64,000 nt of DNA from Antedon mediterranea (lineage: Eukaryota; Echinodermata; Crinoidea; Comatulida; Antedonidae). Shown piece after piece: positions 36,182 through 48,700 of the stretch. The number at the start of each line of letters is the position of its first letter. Position 1 is the stretch's first letter. The DNA lies in contig NC_092670.1 in the NCBI RefSeq assembly GCF_964355755.1, forward strand, positions 28,075,795-28,139,794, in the 5' to 3' direction. Below the pieces are notes generated by a model. The model was not told the DNA's origin. It made no database searches and saw only the letters and a list, made by a program, of their open reading frames with translations. The translations under genes were made by a program, and so were the position numbers.

Positions 36182-39100
36182 GTTTACAAGTTTTTTCGAA
36201 AATCACAAAATGGTCTAAAACGGCTCCAAATGCAATTTGAAGCTATTTTAAGCACTTTGCTGTTTTGTGTGAATAATTTTTGTCAAAATGCTCAAAATGG
36301 TCAAAAACGTTTTTAAATACTATATTAAGCTATTTTGTGCTCTTTGATGTTTTTGTGTGAAAAGTTTTATCGAAATGCTCAAAATGGTCTAAAACGGTTT
36401 CTAATGTGATTTTAAGCACTTTGATGTTTTTATGTTAACAACTTTTTTAGAAAATTACAAAATGGTGTAAAACGTCTCCAAATGCGATTTGAAGCTATTC
36501 TAAGCAATTTGGTGTTTTTATGTTAACAAGTTTTTTCGAAAATCACAAAATGGTCTAAAACGTCTCCAAATGCGATCTGAAGCTATTCTAAGCACTTTTG
36601 TGTTTTTATGTTAACAAGTTTTCTCGAAAATCACAAAATGGTCTAAAATGTCTCCAAATGCGATTTGAAGCTTTTCTAAGCACTTTGGTGTTTTTATGTT
36701 TACAAGTTTTTTTCGAAAATCACAAAAGGGTCTAAAATTTCTCAAAATGCGATTTGAAGCTATTCTGTACACTTTGATGTTTTTATGTTAACAAGTTTTT
36801 TCGAAAGTCACAAAATGGTCTAAAACGTATCCAAATGCGATTTGAAGCTATTCTAAGCACTTTGGTGTTTTTATGTTAACAAGTTTTTTCGAAAATCACA
36901 AAATGGTGTAAAACGTCTCTAAATGCGATTTGAAGCTATTCTAAGCACTTTGGTGTTTTTATGTTAACAAGTTTTTTCGAAAATCACAAAATGGTATAAA
37001 ACGTCTCCAAATGCGATTTTAAGGTATTTTAAGCACTTTGATGTTTTTATGTTAACGAGTTTTTTCGAAAATCACAAAATGGTCTAAAACGTCTCCAAAT
37101 GCGATTTGAAACTATTTTAAGCACTTTGGTGTTTTTGTGTAACCAAGTTTTTTCGAAAATCACAAAAGGGTCTAAAATGTCTCCAAATGCGATTTGAAGC
37201 TATTCTGTACACTTTGCTGTTTTTATGGTAATTTATTTCGAAAATCACAAAATGGTCGAAAATGTCACAAAATGCGATTTTAAGCTATTCTAAGCACTTT
37301 GGTGTTTTTATGTTAACAAGTTTTTTCGAAAATCACAAAATGGTCTAAAACGTCTCCAAATGCGATTTGAAGCTATTCTGTACACTTTGCTGTTTTGTGT
37401 GAATAATTTTTGTTGAAATGCTCAAAATGGTCAAAAACGTTTTTAAATACGATATTAAGCTATTTTGTGCTCTTTGATGTTTTTGTGTGAAAAGTTTTAT
37501 CGAAATGCTCAAAATGGTCTAAAACGGTTTCTAATGTGATTTTAAGCACTTTGGTGTTTTTATGTTAACAAGTTTTTTCGAAAATCACAAAATGGGCTAA
37601 AACGTCTCCAAATGTGATTTGAAGCTATTCTAAACACTTTGGTGTTTTTATGTTAAAAAGTTTTTTCGAAAATCACAAATTGGTCTAAAACGTCTCCAAA
37701 TGCGATTTGAAGCTATTTTAAGCACTTTGGTATTTTTGTGTAACCAAGTTTTTTCGAAAATCACAAAAGGGTCTAAAATGTCTCAAAATGCGATTTGAAG
37801 CTATTCTGTACACTTTGATGTTTTTATGTTAACAAGTTTTTTCGAAAGTCACAAAATGGTCTAAAACGTATCCAAATGCGATTAGAAGCTATTCTAAGCA
37901 CTTTGGTGTTTTTATGTTAACAAGTTTTTTCGAAAATCACAAAATGGTCTAAAACGTATCCAAATGCGATTTGAAGCTATTCTAAGCACTTTGGTGTTTT
38001 TATGTTAACAAGTTTTTTCGAAAATCACAAAATGGTCTAAAACGTCTCCAAATGCGATTTTAAGCTATTCTAAGCAATTTGGTGTTTTTATGTTAACAAG
38101 TTTTTTCGAAAATCACAAAATGGTCTAAAACGTCTCCAAATGCGATTTGAAGCTATTCTGTACACTTTGCTGTTTTGTGTGAATAATTTTTGTCGAAATG
38201 CTCAAAATGGTCAAAAACGTTTTTGAATACGATATTAAGCTATTTTGTGCTCTTTGATGTTTTTGTGTGGTAAGTTTTATCGAAATGCTCAAAATGGTCT
38301 AAAACGGTTTCTAATGTGATTTTAAGCACTTTGATGTTTTTATGTTGACAACTTTTTTAGAAAATCACAAAATGGTCTAAAACGTCTCCAAATGCGATTT
38401 GAAGCAATTCTAAGCACTTTGGTGTTTTTATGGTAACGAGTTTTTTTGAATATCACAAAATGGTCTAAAATGTCTCCAAATGCGATTTGAAGCTTTTCTA
38501 AGCACTTTGGTGTTTTTATGTTTACAAGTTTTTTCGAAAATCACAAAATGGTCTAAAACGGCTCCAAATACGATTTGAAGCTATTCTAAGCACTTTGGTG
38601 TTTTTATGTTAACAAGTTTTTTCGAAAATCACAAAATGGTCTAAAACGTCTCCAAATGCGATTTGAAGCTATTCTAAGCACTTTGGTGTTTTTATGTTAA
38701 CAAGTTTTTTCGAAAATCACAAAATGGTGTAAAACGTCTCCAAATGCGATTTGAAGCTATTCTAAGCAATTTTGTGTTTTTATGTTAACAAGTTTTTTCG
38801 AAAATCACAAAATGGTCTAAAACGTCTCCAAATGCGATTTGAAGCTATTCTAAGCACTTTTGTGTTTTTATGTTAACAAGTTTTTTCGAAAATCACAAAA
38901 TGGTCTAAAATGTCTCAAAATGCGATTTGAAGCTATTCTGTACACTTTGCTGTTTTGTGTGAATAATTTTTGTCAAAATGCTCAAAATGGTCAAAAACGT
39001 TTTTAAATACTATATTAAGCTATTTTGTGTTCTTTGATGTTTTTGTGTGAAAAGTTTTTTCGAAATGCTCAAAATGGTCTAAAACGGTTTCTAATGTGAT

Positions 39101-39204
39101 TTTAAGCACTTTGATGTTTTTATGTTAACAACTTTTTTAGAAAATTACAAAATGGTCTAAAACGTCTCCAAATGCAATTTGAAGCAATTCTAAGCACTTT
39201 GGTG

Positions 39205-40324
39205 TTTTTATGTTAACAAGTTTTTTCGAAAATCACAAAATGGTCTAAAACGTCTCCAAATGCGATTTGAAGCTATTCTGTACACTTTGCTGTTTTGTGT
39301 GAATAATTTTTGTTGAAATGCTCAAAATGGTCAAAAACGTTTTTAAATACGATATTAAGCTATTTTGTGCTCTTTGATGTTTTTGTGTGAAAAGTTTTAT
39401 CGAAATGCTCAAAATGGTCTAAAACGGTTTCTAATGTGATTTTAAGCACTTTGGTGTTTTTATGTTAACAAGTTTTTTCGAAAATCACAAAATGGTCTAA
39501 AACGTCTCCAAATGTGATTTGAAGCTATTCTAAACACTTTGGTGTTTTTATGTTAACAAGTTTTTTCGAAAATCACAAATTGGTCTAAAACGTCTCCAAA
39601 TGCGATTTGAAGCTATTTTAAGCACTTTGGTGTTTTTGTGTAACCAAGTTTTTTCGAAAATCACAAAAGGGTCTAAAATGTCTCAAAATGCGATTTGAAG
39701 CTATTCTGTACACTTTGATGTTTTTTTGTTAACAAGTTTTTTCGAAAGTCTCAAAATGGTCTAAAAAGTCTCCAAATGCGATTTGAAGCTATTCTAAGCA
39801 CTTTGGTGTTTTTATGTTAACAAGTTTTATCGAAAATCACAAAATGGTGTAAAACGTCTCCAAATGCGATTTGAAGCTATTCTAAGCACTTTGGTGTTTT
39901 TATGTTAACAAGTTTTTTCGAAAATCACAAAATGGTCTAAAACGTCTCCAAATGCGATTTTAAGCTATTCTAAGCAATTTGGTGTTTTTATGTTAACAAG
40001 TTTTTTCGAAAATCACAAAATGGTCTAAAACGTCTCCAAATGCGATTTGAAGCTATTCTGTACACTTTGCTGTTTTGTGAGAATAATTTTTGTCGAAATG
40101 CTCAAAATGGTCAAAAACGTTTTTAAATACGATATTAAGCTATTTTGTGCTCTTTGATGTTTTTGTGTGAAAAGTTTTATCGAAATGCTCAAAATGGTCT
40201 AAAACGGTTTCTAATGTGATTTTAAGCACTTTGATGTTTTTATGTTAACAACTTTTTTAGAAAATTACAAAATGGTGTAAAACGTCTCCAAATGCGATTT
40301 GAAGCTATTCTAAGCAATTTCGTG
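39205..40324 (+). repeat. 1120-bp unit of a local duplication, left copy
   Basis: Cassettes 39300 and 40080 recur at 40420 (+1120) and 41287 (+1207). The segment 39205-40392 follows super-unit copy 1 (13519-14706), so this is the ancestral arrangement. Confidence 0.82.
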
Positions 40325-41598
40325 TTTTTATGTTAACAAGTTTTTTCGAAAATCACAAAATGGTCTAAAACGTCTCCAAATGCGATTTGAAGCTATTCTG
40401 TACACTTTGCTGTTTTGTGTGAATAATTTTTGTTGAAATGCTCAAAATGGTCAAAAACGTTTTTAAATACGATATTAAGCTATTTTGTGCTCTTTGATGT
40501 TTTTGTGTGAAAAGTTTTATCGAAATGCTCAAAATGGTCTAAAACGGTTTCTAATGTGATTTTAAGCACTTTGGTGTTTTTATGTTAACAAGTTTTTTCG
40601 AAAATCACAAAATGGTCTAAAATGTCTCCAAATGCGATTTGAAGCTTTTCTAAGCACTTTGGTGTTTTTATGTTAACAAGTTTTTTCGAAAATCACAAAA
40701 TGGTCTAAAACGTCTCCAAATGTGATTTGAAGCTATTCTAAACACTTTGGTGTTTTTATGTTAACAAGTTTTTTCGAAAATCACAAATTGGTCTAAAACG
40801 TCTCCAAATGCGATTTGAAGCTATTTTAAGCACTTTGGTGTTTTTGTGTAACCAAGTTTTTTCGAAAATCACAAAAGGGTCTAAAATGTCTCAAAATGCG
40901 ATTTGAAGCTATTCTGTACACTTTGATGTTTTTTTGTTAACAAGTTTTTTCGAAAGTCACAAAATGGTCTAAAAAGTCTCCAAATGCGATTTGAAGCTAT
41001 TCTAAGCACTTTGGTGTTTTTATGTTAACAAGTTTTATCGAAAATCACAAAATGGTGTAAAACGTCTCCAAATGCGATTTGAAGCTATTCTAAGCACTTT
41101 GGTTTTTTATGTTAACAAGTTTTTTCGAAAATCACAAAATGGTGTAAAACGTCTCCAAATGCGATTTTAAGCTATTCTAAGCAATTTGGTGTTTTTATGT
41201 TAACAAGTTTTTTCGAAAATCACAAAATGGTCTAAAACGTCTCCAAATGCGATTTGAAGCTATTCTGTACACTTTGCTGTTTTGTGAGAATAATTTTTGT
41301 CGAAATGCTCAAAATGGTCAAAAACGTTTTTAAATACGATATTAAGCTATTTTGTGCTCTTTGATGTTTTTGTGTGAAAAGTTTTATCGAAATGCTCAAA
41401 ATGGTCTAAAACGGTTTCTAATGTGATTTTAAGCACTTTGATGTTTTTATGTTAACAACTTTTTTAGAAAATTACAAAATGGTGTAAAACGTCTCCAAAT
41501 GCGATTTGAAGCTATTCTAAGCAATTTCGTGTTTTTATGTTAACAAGTTTTTTCGAAAATCACAAAATGGTCTAAAACGTCTCCAAATGCGATTTGAA
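40325..41598 (+). repeat. Right copy of the local duplication, with one extra monomer
   Basis: The offset to the left copy is 1120 bp at first and 1207 bp afterwards. The change is one inserted 88-bp unit with AATGTCTCCAAATGCG and GAAGCTTTTCTAAG near 40610-40670, minus one T at 41101 (TTTGGTTTTTTATG). The inserted unit resembles those at 19075 and 25219, so this copy was probably drawn from a different donor block rather than made by simple tandem copying. Confidence 0.78.
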
Positions 41599-42764
41599 GC
41601 TATTCTAAGCACTTTTGTGTTTTTATGTTAACAAGTTTTTTCTAAAATCACAAAATGGTCTAAAATGTCTCCAAATGCGATTTTAAGGTATTCTAAGCAC
41701 TTTGGTGTTTTTATGTTAACAAGTTTTTTCGAAAATCACAAAATGGTCTAAAACGTCTACAAATGCGATTTGAAGCTATTCTAAGCACTTTGGTGTTTTT
41801 ATGTTAACAAGTTTTTTCGAAAATCACAAAATGGTATAAAACGTCTCCAAATGCGATTTGAAGATTTTCTAAGCACTTTGGTGTTTTTATGTTTACAAGT
41901 TTTTTCGAAAATCACAAAATGGTCTAAAACGTCTCCAAATGCGATTTGAAGCTATTCCGTACACTTTGCTGTTTTGTGTGAATAATTTTGTCAAAATGCT
42001 CAAAATGGTCAAAAACGTTTTTAAATACTATATTAAGCTATTTTGTGTTCTTTGATGTTTTTGTGTGAAAAGTTTTATCGAAATGCTCAAAATGGTCTAA
42101 AACGGTTTCTAATGAAATGATTTTAAGAACTTTGATGTTTTTATGTTAACAACTTTTTTAGAAAATCACAAAATGGTCTAAAACGTCTCCAAATGCGATT
42201 TGAAGCAATTCTAAGCACTTTGGTGTTTTTATGTTAACAAGTTTTTTCGAAAATCACAAAATGGTATAAAACCTCTCCAAATGCGATTTTAAGGTATTCT
42301 AAGCACTTTGGTGTTTTTATGTTAACAAGTTTTTTCGAAAACCACAAAATGGTATAAAACGTCTCCAAATGCGATTTGAAGCAATTCTAAGCACTTTGGT
42401 GTTTTTATGTTAACAAGTTTTTTCGAAAATCACAAAATGGTATAAAACGTCTCCAAATGAGATTTTAAGGTATTCTAAGCACTTTGGTGTTTTTATGTTA
42501 ACAAGTTTTTTCGAAAATCACAAAATGGTCTAAAACGTCTACAAATGCGATTTGAAGCTATTCTAAGCACTTTGGTGTTTTTATGTTAACAAGTTTTTTC
42601 GAAAATCACAAAATGGTATAAAAAGTCTCCAAATGCGATTTTAAGCTATTCTAAGCAATTTGGTGTTTTTATGTTAACAAGTTTTTTCGAAAATCACAAA
42701 ATGGTCGAAAATGTCACAAAATGCGATTTGAAGCTATTCTAAGCACTTTGGTGTTATTATGTTA

Positions 42765-43544
42765 ACAAGTTTTTTCGAAAATCACAAATTGGTCTAAAAC
42801 GTCTCCAAATGCGATTTGAAGCTATTTTAAGCACTTTGGTGTTTTTGTGTAACCAAGTTTTTTCGAAAATCACAAAAGGGTCTAAAATGTCTCAAAATAC
42901 GATTTGAAGCTATTCTGTACACTTTGATGTTTTTTTGTTAACAAGTTTTTTCGAAAGTCACAAAATGGTCTAAAACGTCTCCAAATGCGATTTGAAGCTA
43001 TTCTAAGCACTTTGGTGTTTTTATGTTAACAAGTTTTTTCGAAAATCACAAAATGGTGTAAAACGTCTCCAAATGCGATTTGAAGCTATTCTAAGCACTT
43101 TGGTGTTTTTATGTTAACAAGTTTTTTCGAAAATCACAAAATGGTGTAAAACTTCTCCAAATACGATTTTAAGCTATTCTAAGCAATTTGGTGTTTTTAT
43201 GTTAACAAGTTTTTTCGAAAATCACAAAATGGTCTAAAACGTCTCCAAATGCGATTTGAAGTTATTCTGTACACTTTGCTGTTTTGTGAGAATAATTTTT
43301 GTCGAAATGCTCAAAATGGTCAAAAACGTTTTTAAATACGATATTAAGCTATTTTGTGCTCTTTGATGTTTTTGTGTGAAAAGTTTTATCGAAATGCTCA
43401 AAATGGTCTAAAACGGTTTCTAATGTGATTTTAAGCACTTTGGTGTTTTTATGTTAACAAGTTTTTTCGAAAATCACAAAATGGTCTAAAACGTCTCCAA
43501 ATGTGATTTGAAGCTATTCTAAACACTTTGGTGTTTTTATGTTA
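42765..43544 (+). repeat. 780-bp unit, first copy
   Basis: GGTGTAAAACTTCTCC with AAATACG occurs at 43143 and at 43923, and the cassettes are at 43289 and 44069. The first cassette has TGAGAATAAT and GTCGAAATG; the second has TGTGAATAAT and GTTGAAATG. The periods thus match in their first part but carry different cassettes. The P unit before the first cassette has the rare GAAGTTATTCTG. Confidence 0.78.
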
Positions 43545-44233
43545 ACAAGTTTTTTCGAAAATCACAAATTGGTCTAAAACGTATCCAAATGCGATTTGAA
43601 GCTATTTTAAGCACTTTGGTGTTTTTGTGTAACCAAGTTTTTTCGAAAATCACAAAAGGGTCTAAAATGTCTCAAAATGCGATTTGAAGCTATTCTGTAC
43701 ACTTTGATGTTTTTTTGTTAACAAGTTTTTTCGAAAGTCACAAAATGGTCTAAAACGTCTCCAAATGCGATTTGAAGCTATTCTAAGCACTTTGGTGTTT
43801 TTATGTTAACAAGTTTTTTCGAAAATCACAAAATGGTGTAAAACGTCTCCAAATGCGATTTGAAGCTATTCTAAGCACTTTGGTGTTTTTATGTTAACAA
43901 GTTTTTTCGAAAATCACAAAATGGTGTAAAACTTCTCCAAATACGATTTTAAGCTATTCTAAGCAATTTGGTGTTTTTATGTTAACAAGTTTTTTCGAAA
44001 ATCACAAAATGGTCTAAAACGTCTCCAAATGCGATTTGAAGCTATTCTGTACACTTTGCTGTTTTGTGTGAATAATTTTTGTTGAAATGCTCAAAATGGT
44101 CAAAAACGTTTTTAAATACTATATTAAGCTATTTTGTGTTCTTTGATGTTTTTGTGTGAAAAGTTTTATCGAAATGCTCAAAATGGTCTAAAACGGTTTC
44201 TAATGTGATTTTAAGCACTTTGATGTTTTTATG
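43545..44233 (+). repeat. 780-bp unit, second (partial) copy
   Basis: It follows the CACAAATTGG, CACAAAAGGG, TTCGAAAGTCAC order of the first copy and ends with the cassette at 44069-44233. It then diverges: TTAACAAG with GGTGTAAAACG follows instead of the TGTGATTT unit. GTATCC replaces GTCTCC near 43581. Confidence 0.75.
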
Positions 44234-44394
44234 TTAACAAGTTTTTTCGAAAATCACAAAATGGTGTAAAACGTCTCCAAATGCGATTTGAAGCTATTCT
44301 AAGCACGTTGGTGTTTTTATGTTAACAAGTTTTTTCGAAAATCACAAAATGGTCTAAAACGTCTCCAAATGCGATTTGAAGCAATTCTAAGCAC

Positions 44395-45435
44395 TTTGGT
44401 GTTTTTATGGTAACGAGTTATTTCGAAAATCACAAAATGGTCTAAAACGTCTCCAAATGCGATTTGAAGCTATTCTGTACACTTTGCTGTTTTGTGTGAA
44501 TAATTTTTGTCAAAATGCTCAAAATGGTCAAAAACGTTTTTTAATACTATATTAAGCTATTTTGTGCTCTTTGATGTTTTTGTGTGAAAAGTTTTATCGA
44601 AATGCTCAAAATGGTCTAAAACGGTTTCTAATGTGATTTTAAGCACTTTGATGTTTTTATGTTAACAACTTTTTTAGAAAATTACAAAATGGTGTAAAAC
44701 GTCTCCAAATGCGATTTGAAGCTATTCTAAGCACTTTGGTGTTTTTATGGTAACGAGTTTTTTTGAATATCACAAAATGGTCTAAAATGTCTCCAAATGC
44801 GATTTGAAGCTTTTCTAAGCACTTTGGTGTTTTTATGTTAACAAGTTTTTTCGAAAATCACAAAATGGTCTAAAACGTCTCCAAATGTGATTTGAAGCTA
44901 TTCTAAACACTTTGGTGTTTTTATGTTAACAAGTTTTTTCGAAAATCACAAATTGGTCTAAAACGTCTCCAAATGCGATTTGAAGCTAGTTTAAGCACTT
45001 TGGTGTTTTTGTGTAACCAAGTTTTTTCGAAAATCACAAAAGGGTCTAAAATGTCTCAAAATGCGATTTGAAGCTATTCTGTACACTTTGATGTTTTTTT
45101 TGTTAACAAGTTTTTTCGAAAGTCACAAAATGGTCTAAAACGTCTCCAAATGCGATTTGAAGCTATTCTAAGCACTTTGGTGTTTTTATGTTAACAAGTT
45201 TTTTCGAAAATCACAAAATGGTGTAAAACGTCTCCAAATGCGATTTGAAGCTATTCTAAGCAATTTGGTGTTTTTATGTTAACAAGTTTTTTCGAAAATC
45301 ACAAAATGGTGTAAAACGTCTCCAAATGCGATTTTAAGCTATTCTAAGCAATTTGGTGTTCTTTTATGTTAACAAGTTTTTTCGAAAATCACAAAATGGT
45401 CTAAAACGTCTCCAAATGCGATTTGAAGCTATTCT
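44395..45435 (+). repeat. Segment equivalent to 678-1718
   Basis: Cassette 44497 corresponds to 780 (+43717). The long T run TTTTTTTTGTTAAC near 45094 and GTTCTTTTATG near 45357 match those near 1377 and 1640. The match ends within a unit near 45435, where TAAGCAC appears instead of TGTACAC. The same segment also exists at about 30101-31141 and 55148-56188 in their regular super-unit positions, so this is an extra, displaced copy. Confidence 0.8.
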
Positions 45436-48400
45436 AAGCACTTTTGTGTTTTTATGTTAACAAGTTTTTTCGAAAATCACAAAATGGTCTAAAATGTCTC
45501 AAAATGCGATTTGAAGCTATTCTGTACACTTTGCTGTTTTGTGTGAATAATTTTTGTCAAAATGCTCAAAATGGTCAAAAACGTTTTTAAATACTATATT
45601 AAGCTATTTTGTGTTCTTTGATGTTTTTGTGTGAAAAGTTTTTTCGAAATGCTCAAAATGGTCTAAAACGGTTTCTAATGTGATTTTAAGCACTTTGATG
45701 TTTTTATGTTAACAACTTTTTTAGAAAATTACAAAATGGTCTAAAACGTCTCCAAATGCAATTTGAAGCAATTCTAAGCACTTTGGTGTTTTTATGTTAA
45801 CAAGTTTTTTCGAAAATCACAAAATGGTCTAAAACGTCTCCAAATGCTATTTGAAGCTATTCTGTACACTTTGCTGTTTTGTGTGAATAATTTTTGTTGA
45901 AATGCTCAAAATGGTCAAAAACGTTTTTAAATACGATATTAAGCTATTTTGTGCTCTTTGATGTTTTTGTGTGAAAAGTTTTATCGAAATGCTCAAAATG
46001 GTCTAAAACGGTTTCTAATGTGATTTTAAGCACTTTGGTGTTTTTATGTTAACAAGTTTTTTCGAAAATCACAAAATGGTCTAAAATATCTCCAAATGCG
46101 ATTTGAAGCTTTTCTAAGCACTTTGGTGTTTTTATGTTAACAAGTTTTTTCGAAAATCACAAAATGGTCTAAAACGTCTCCAAATGTGATTTGAAGCTAT
46201 TCTAAACACTTTGGTGTTTTTATGTTAACAAGTTTTTTCGAAAATCACAAATTGGTCTAAAACGTCTCCAAATGCGATTTTAAGCAATTCTAAGCACTTT
46301 GGTGTTTTTATGTTAAAAAGTTTTTTTCGAAAATCACAAAATGGTCTAAAACCTCTCCAAATGCGATTTGAAGCTATTCTGTACACTTTGCTGTTTTGTG
46401 TGAATAATTTTTGTCGAAATGCTCAAAATGGTCAAAAACGTTTTTAAATACGATATTAAGCTATTTTGTGCTCTTTGATGTTTTTGTGTGAAAAGTTTTA
46501 TCGAAATGCTCAAAATGGTCTAAAACGGTTTCTAATGTGATTTTAAGCACTTTGGTGTTTTTATGTTAACAAGTTTTTTCGAAAATCACAAAATGGTCTA
46601 AAACGTCTCCAAATGTGATTTGAAGCTATTTTAAACACTTTGGTGTTTTTATGTTAATAAGTTTTTTCGAAAATCACAAATTGGTCTAAAACGTCTCCAA
46701 ATGCGATTTGAAGCTTTTCTAAGCACTTTGGTGTTTTTATGGTAACGAGTTATTTCGAAAATCACAAAATGGTCTAAAACGTCTCCAAATGCGATTTGAA
46801 GCTATTCTGTACACTTTGCTGTTTTGTGTGAATAATTTTTGTCAAAATGCTCAAAATGGTCAAAAACGTTTTTAAATACTATATTAAGCTATTTTGTGTT
46901 CTTTGATGTTTTTATGTGAAAAGTTTTATCGAAATGCTCAAAATGGTCTAAAACGGTTTCTAATGTGATTTTAAGAACTTTGATGTTTTTATGTTAAAAA
47001 CTTTTTTAGAAAATCACAAAATGGTCTAAAACGTCTCCAAATGCGATTTGAAGCAATTCTAAGCACTTTGGTGTTTTTATGTTAACACGTTTTTTCGAAA
47101 ATCACAAAATGGTCTACAACGTCTCCAAATGCGATTTGAAGATATTCTAAGCACTTTGGTGTTTTTATGTTAACAAGTTTTTTCGAAAATCACAAAGTGG
47201 TATAAAACGTCTCCAAATGCGATTTTAAGGTATTCTAAGCACTTTGGTGTTTTTATGTTAACAAGTTTTTTAGAAAATCACAAAATGGTCTAAAACGTCT
47301 CCAAATGCGATTTGAAGCAATTCTAAGCACTTTGGTGTTTTTATGGTAACGAGTTTTTTTGAATATCACAAAATGGTCTAAAATGTCTCCAAATGCGATT
47401 TGAAGCTTTTCTAAGCACTTTGGTGTTTTTATGTTAACAAGTTTTTTCGAAAATCACAAAATGGTCTAAAACGTCTCCAAATGCGATTTGAAGCTATTCT
47501 GTACACTTTGCTGTTTTGTGTGAATAATTTTTGTCGAAATGCTCAAAATGGTCAAAAACGTTTTTAAATACGATATTAAGCTATTTTGTGCTCTTTGATG
47601 TTTTTGTGTGAAAAGTTTTATCGAAATGCTCAAAATGGTCTAAAACGGTTTCTAATGTGATTTTAAGCACTTTGATGTTTTTATGTTAACAACTTTTTTA
47701 GAAAATCACAAAATGGTCTAAAACGTCTCCAAATGCGATTTGAAGCTTTTCTAAGCACTTTTGTGTTTTTATGTTTACAAGTTTTTTCGAAAATCACAAA
47801 ATGGTCTAAAACGGCTCCAAATACGATTTGAAGCTATTCTAAGCACTTTGGTGTTTTTATGTTAACAAGTTTTTTCGAAAATCACAAAATGGTCTAAAAC
47901 GTCTCCAAATGCGATTTGAAGCTATTCTAAGCACTTTGGTGTTTTTATGTTAACAAGTTTTTTCGAAAATCACAAAATGGTGTAAAACGTCTCCAAATGC
48001 GATTTGAAGCTATTCTAAGCAATTTTGTGTTTTTATGTTAACAAGTTTTTTCGAAAATCACAAAATGGTCTAAAACGTCTCCAAATGCGATTTGAAGCTA
48101 TTCTAAGCACTTTTGTGTTTTTATGTTAACAAGTTTTTTCGAAAATCACAAAATTGTCTAAAATGTCTCAAAATGCGATTTGAAGCTATTCTTTACACTT
48201 TGCTGTTTTGTGTGAATAATTTTTGTCAAAATGCTCAAAATGGTCAAAAACGTTTTTAAATACTATATTAAGCTATTTTGTGTTCTTTGATGTTTTTGTG
48301 TGAAAAGTTTTTTCGAAATGCTCAAAATGGTCTAAAACGGTTTCTAATGTGATTTTAAGCACTTTGATGTTTTTATGTTAACAACTTTTTTAGAAAATTA

Positions 48401-48700
48401 CAAAATGGTCTAAAACGTCTCCAAATGCGATTTGAAGCAATTCTAAGCACTTTGGTGTTTTTATGTTAACAAGTTTTTTCGAAAATCACAAAATGGTCTA
48501 AAACGTCTCCAAATGCGATTTGAAGCTATTCTGTACACTTTGCTGTTTTGTGTGAATAATTTTTGTTGAAATGCTCAAAATGGTCAAAAACGTTTTTAAA
48601 TACGATATTAAGCTATTTTGTGCTCTTTGATGTTTTTGTGTGAAAAGTTTTATCGAAATGCTCAAAATGGTCTAAAACGGTTTCTAATGTGATTTTAAGC
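45365..48700 (+). repeat. 2669-bp higher-order repeat, about 1.25 periods, first location
   Basis: Cassettes at 45544, 45884, 46401, 46829 and 47521 form one period; 48213 and 48553 begin the next (+2669). Markers inside include AAATGCTATTTG (45845), AAAATATCTCC (46085), GTTAATAAG (46655), GTTAACACG (47084) and GGTCTACAACG (47112). The block joins at its right end to the 48180-54470 block, which matches copy 1. Confidence 0.82.
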
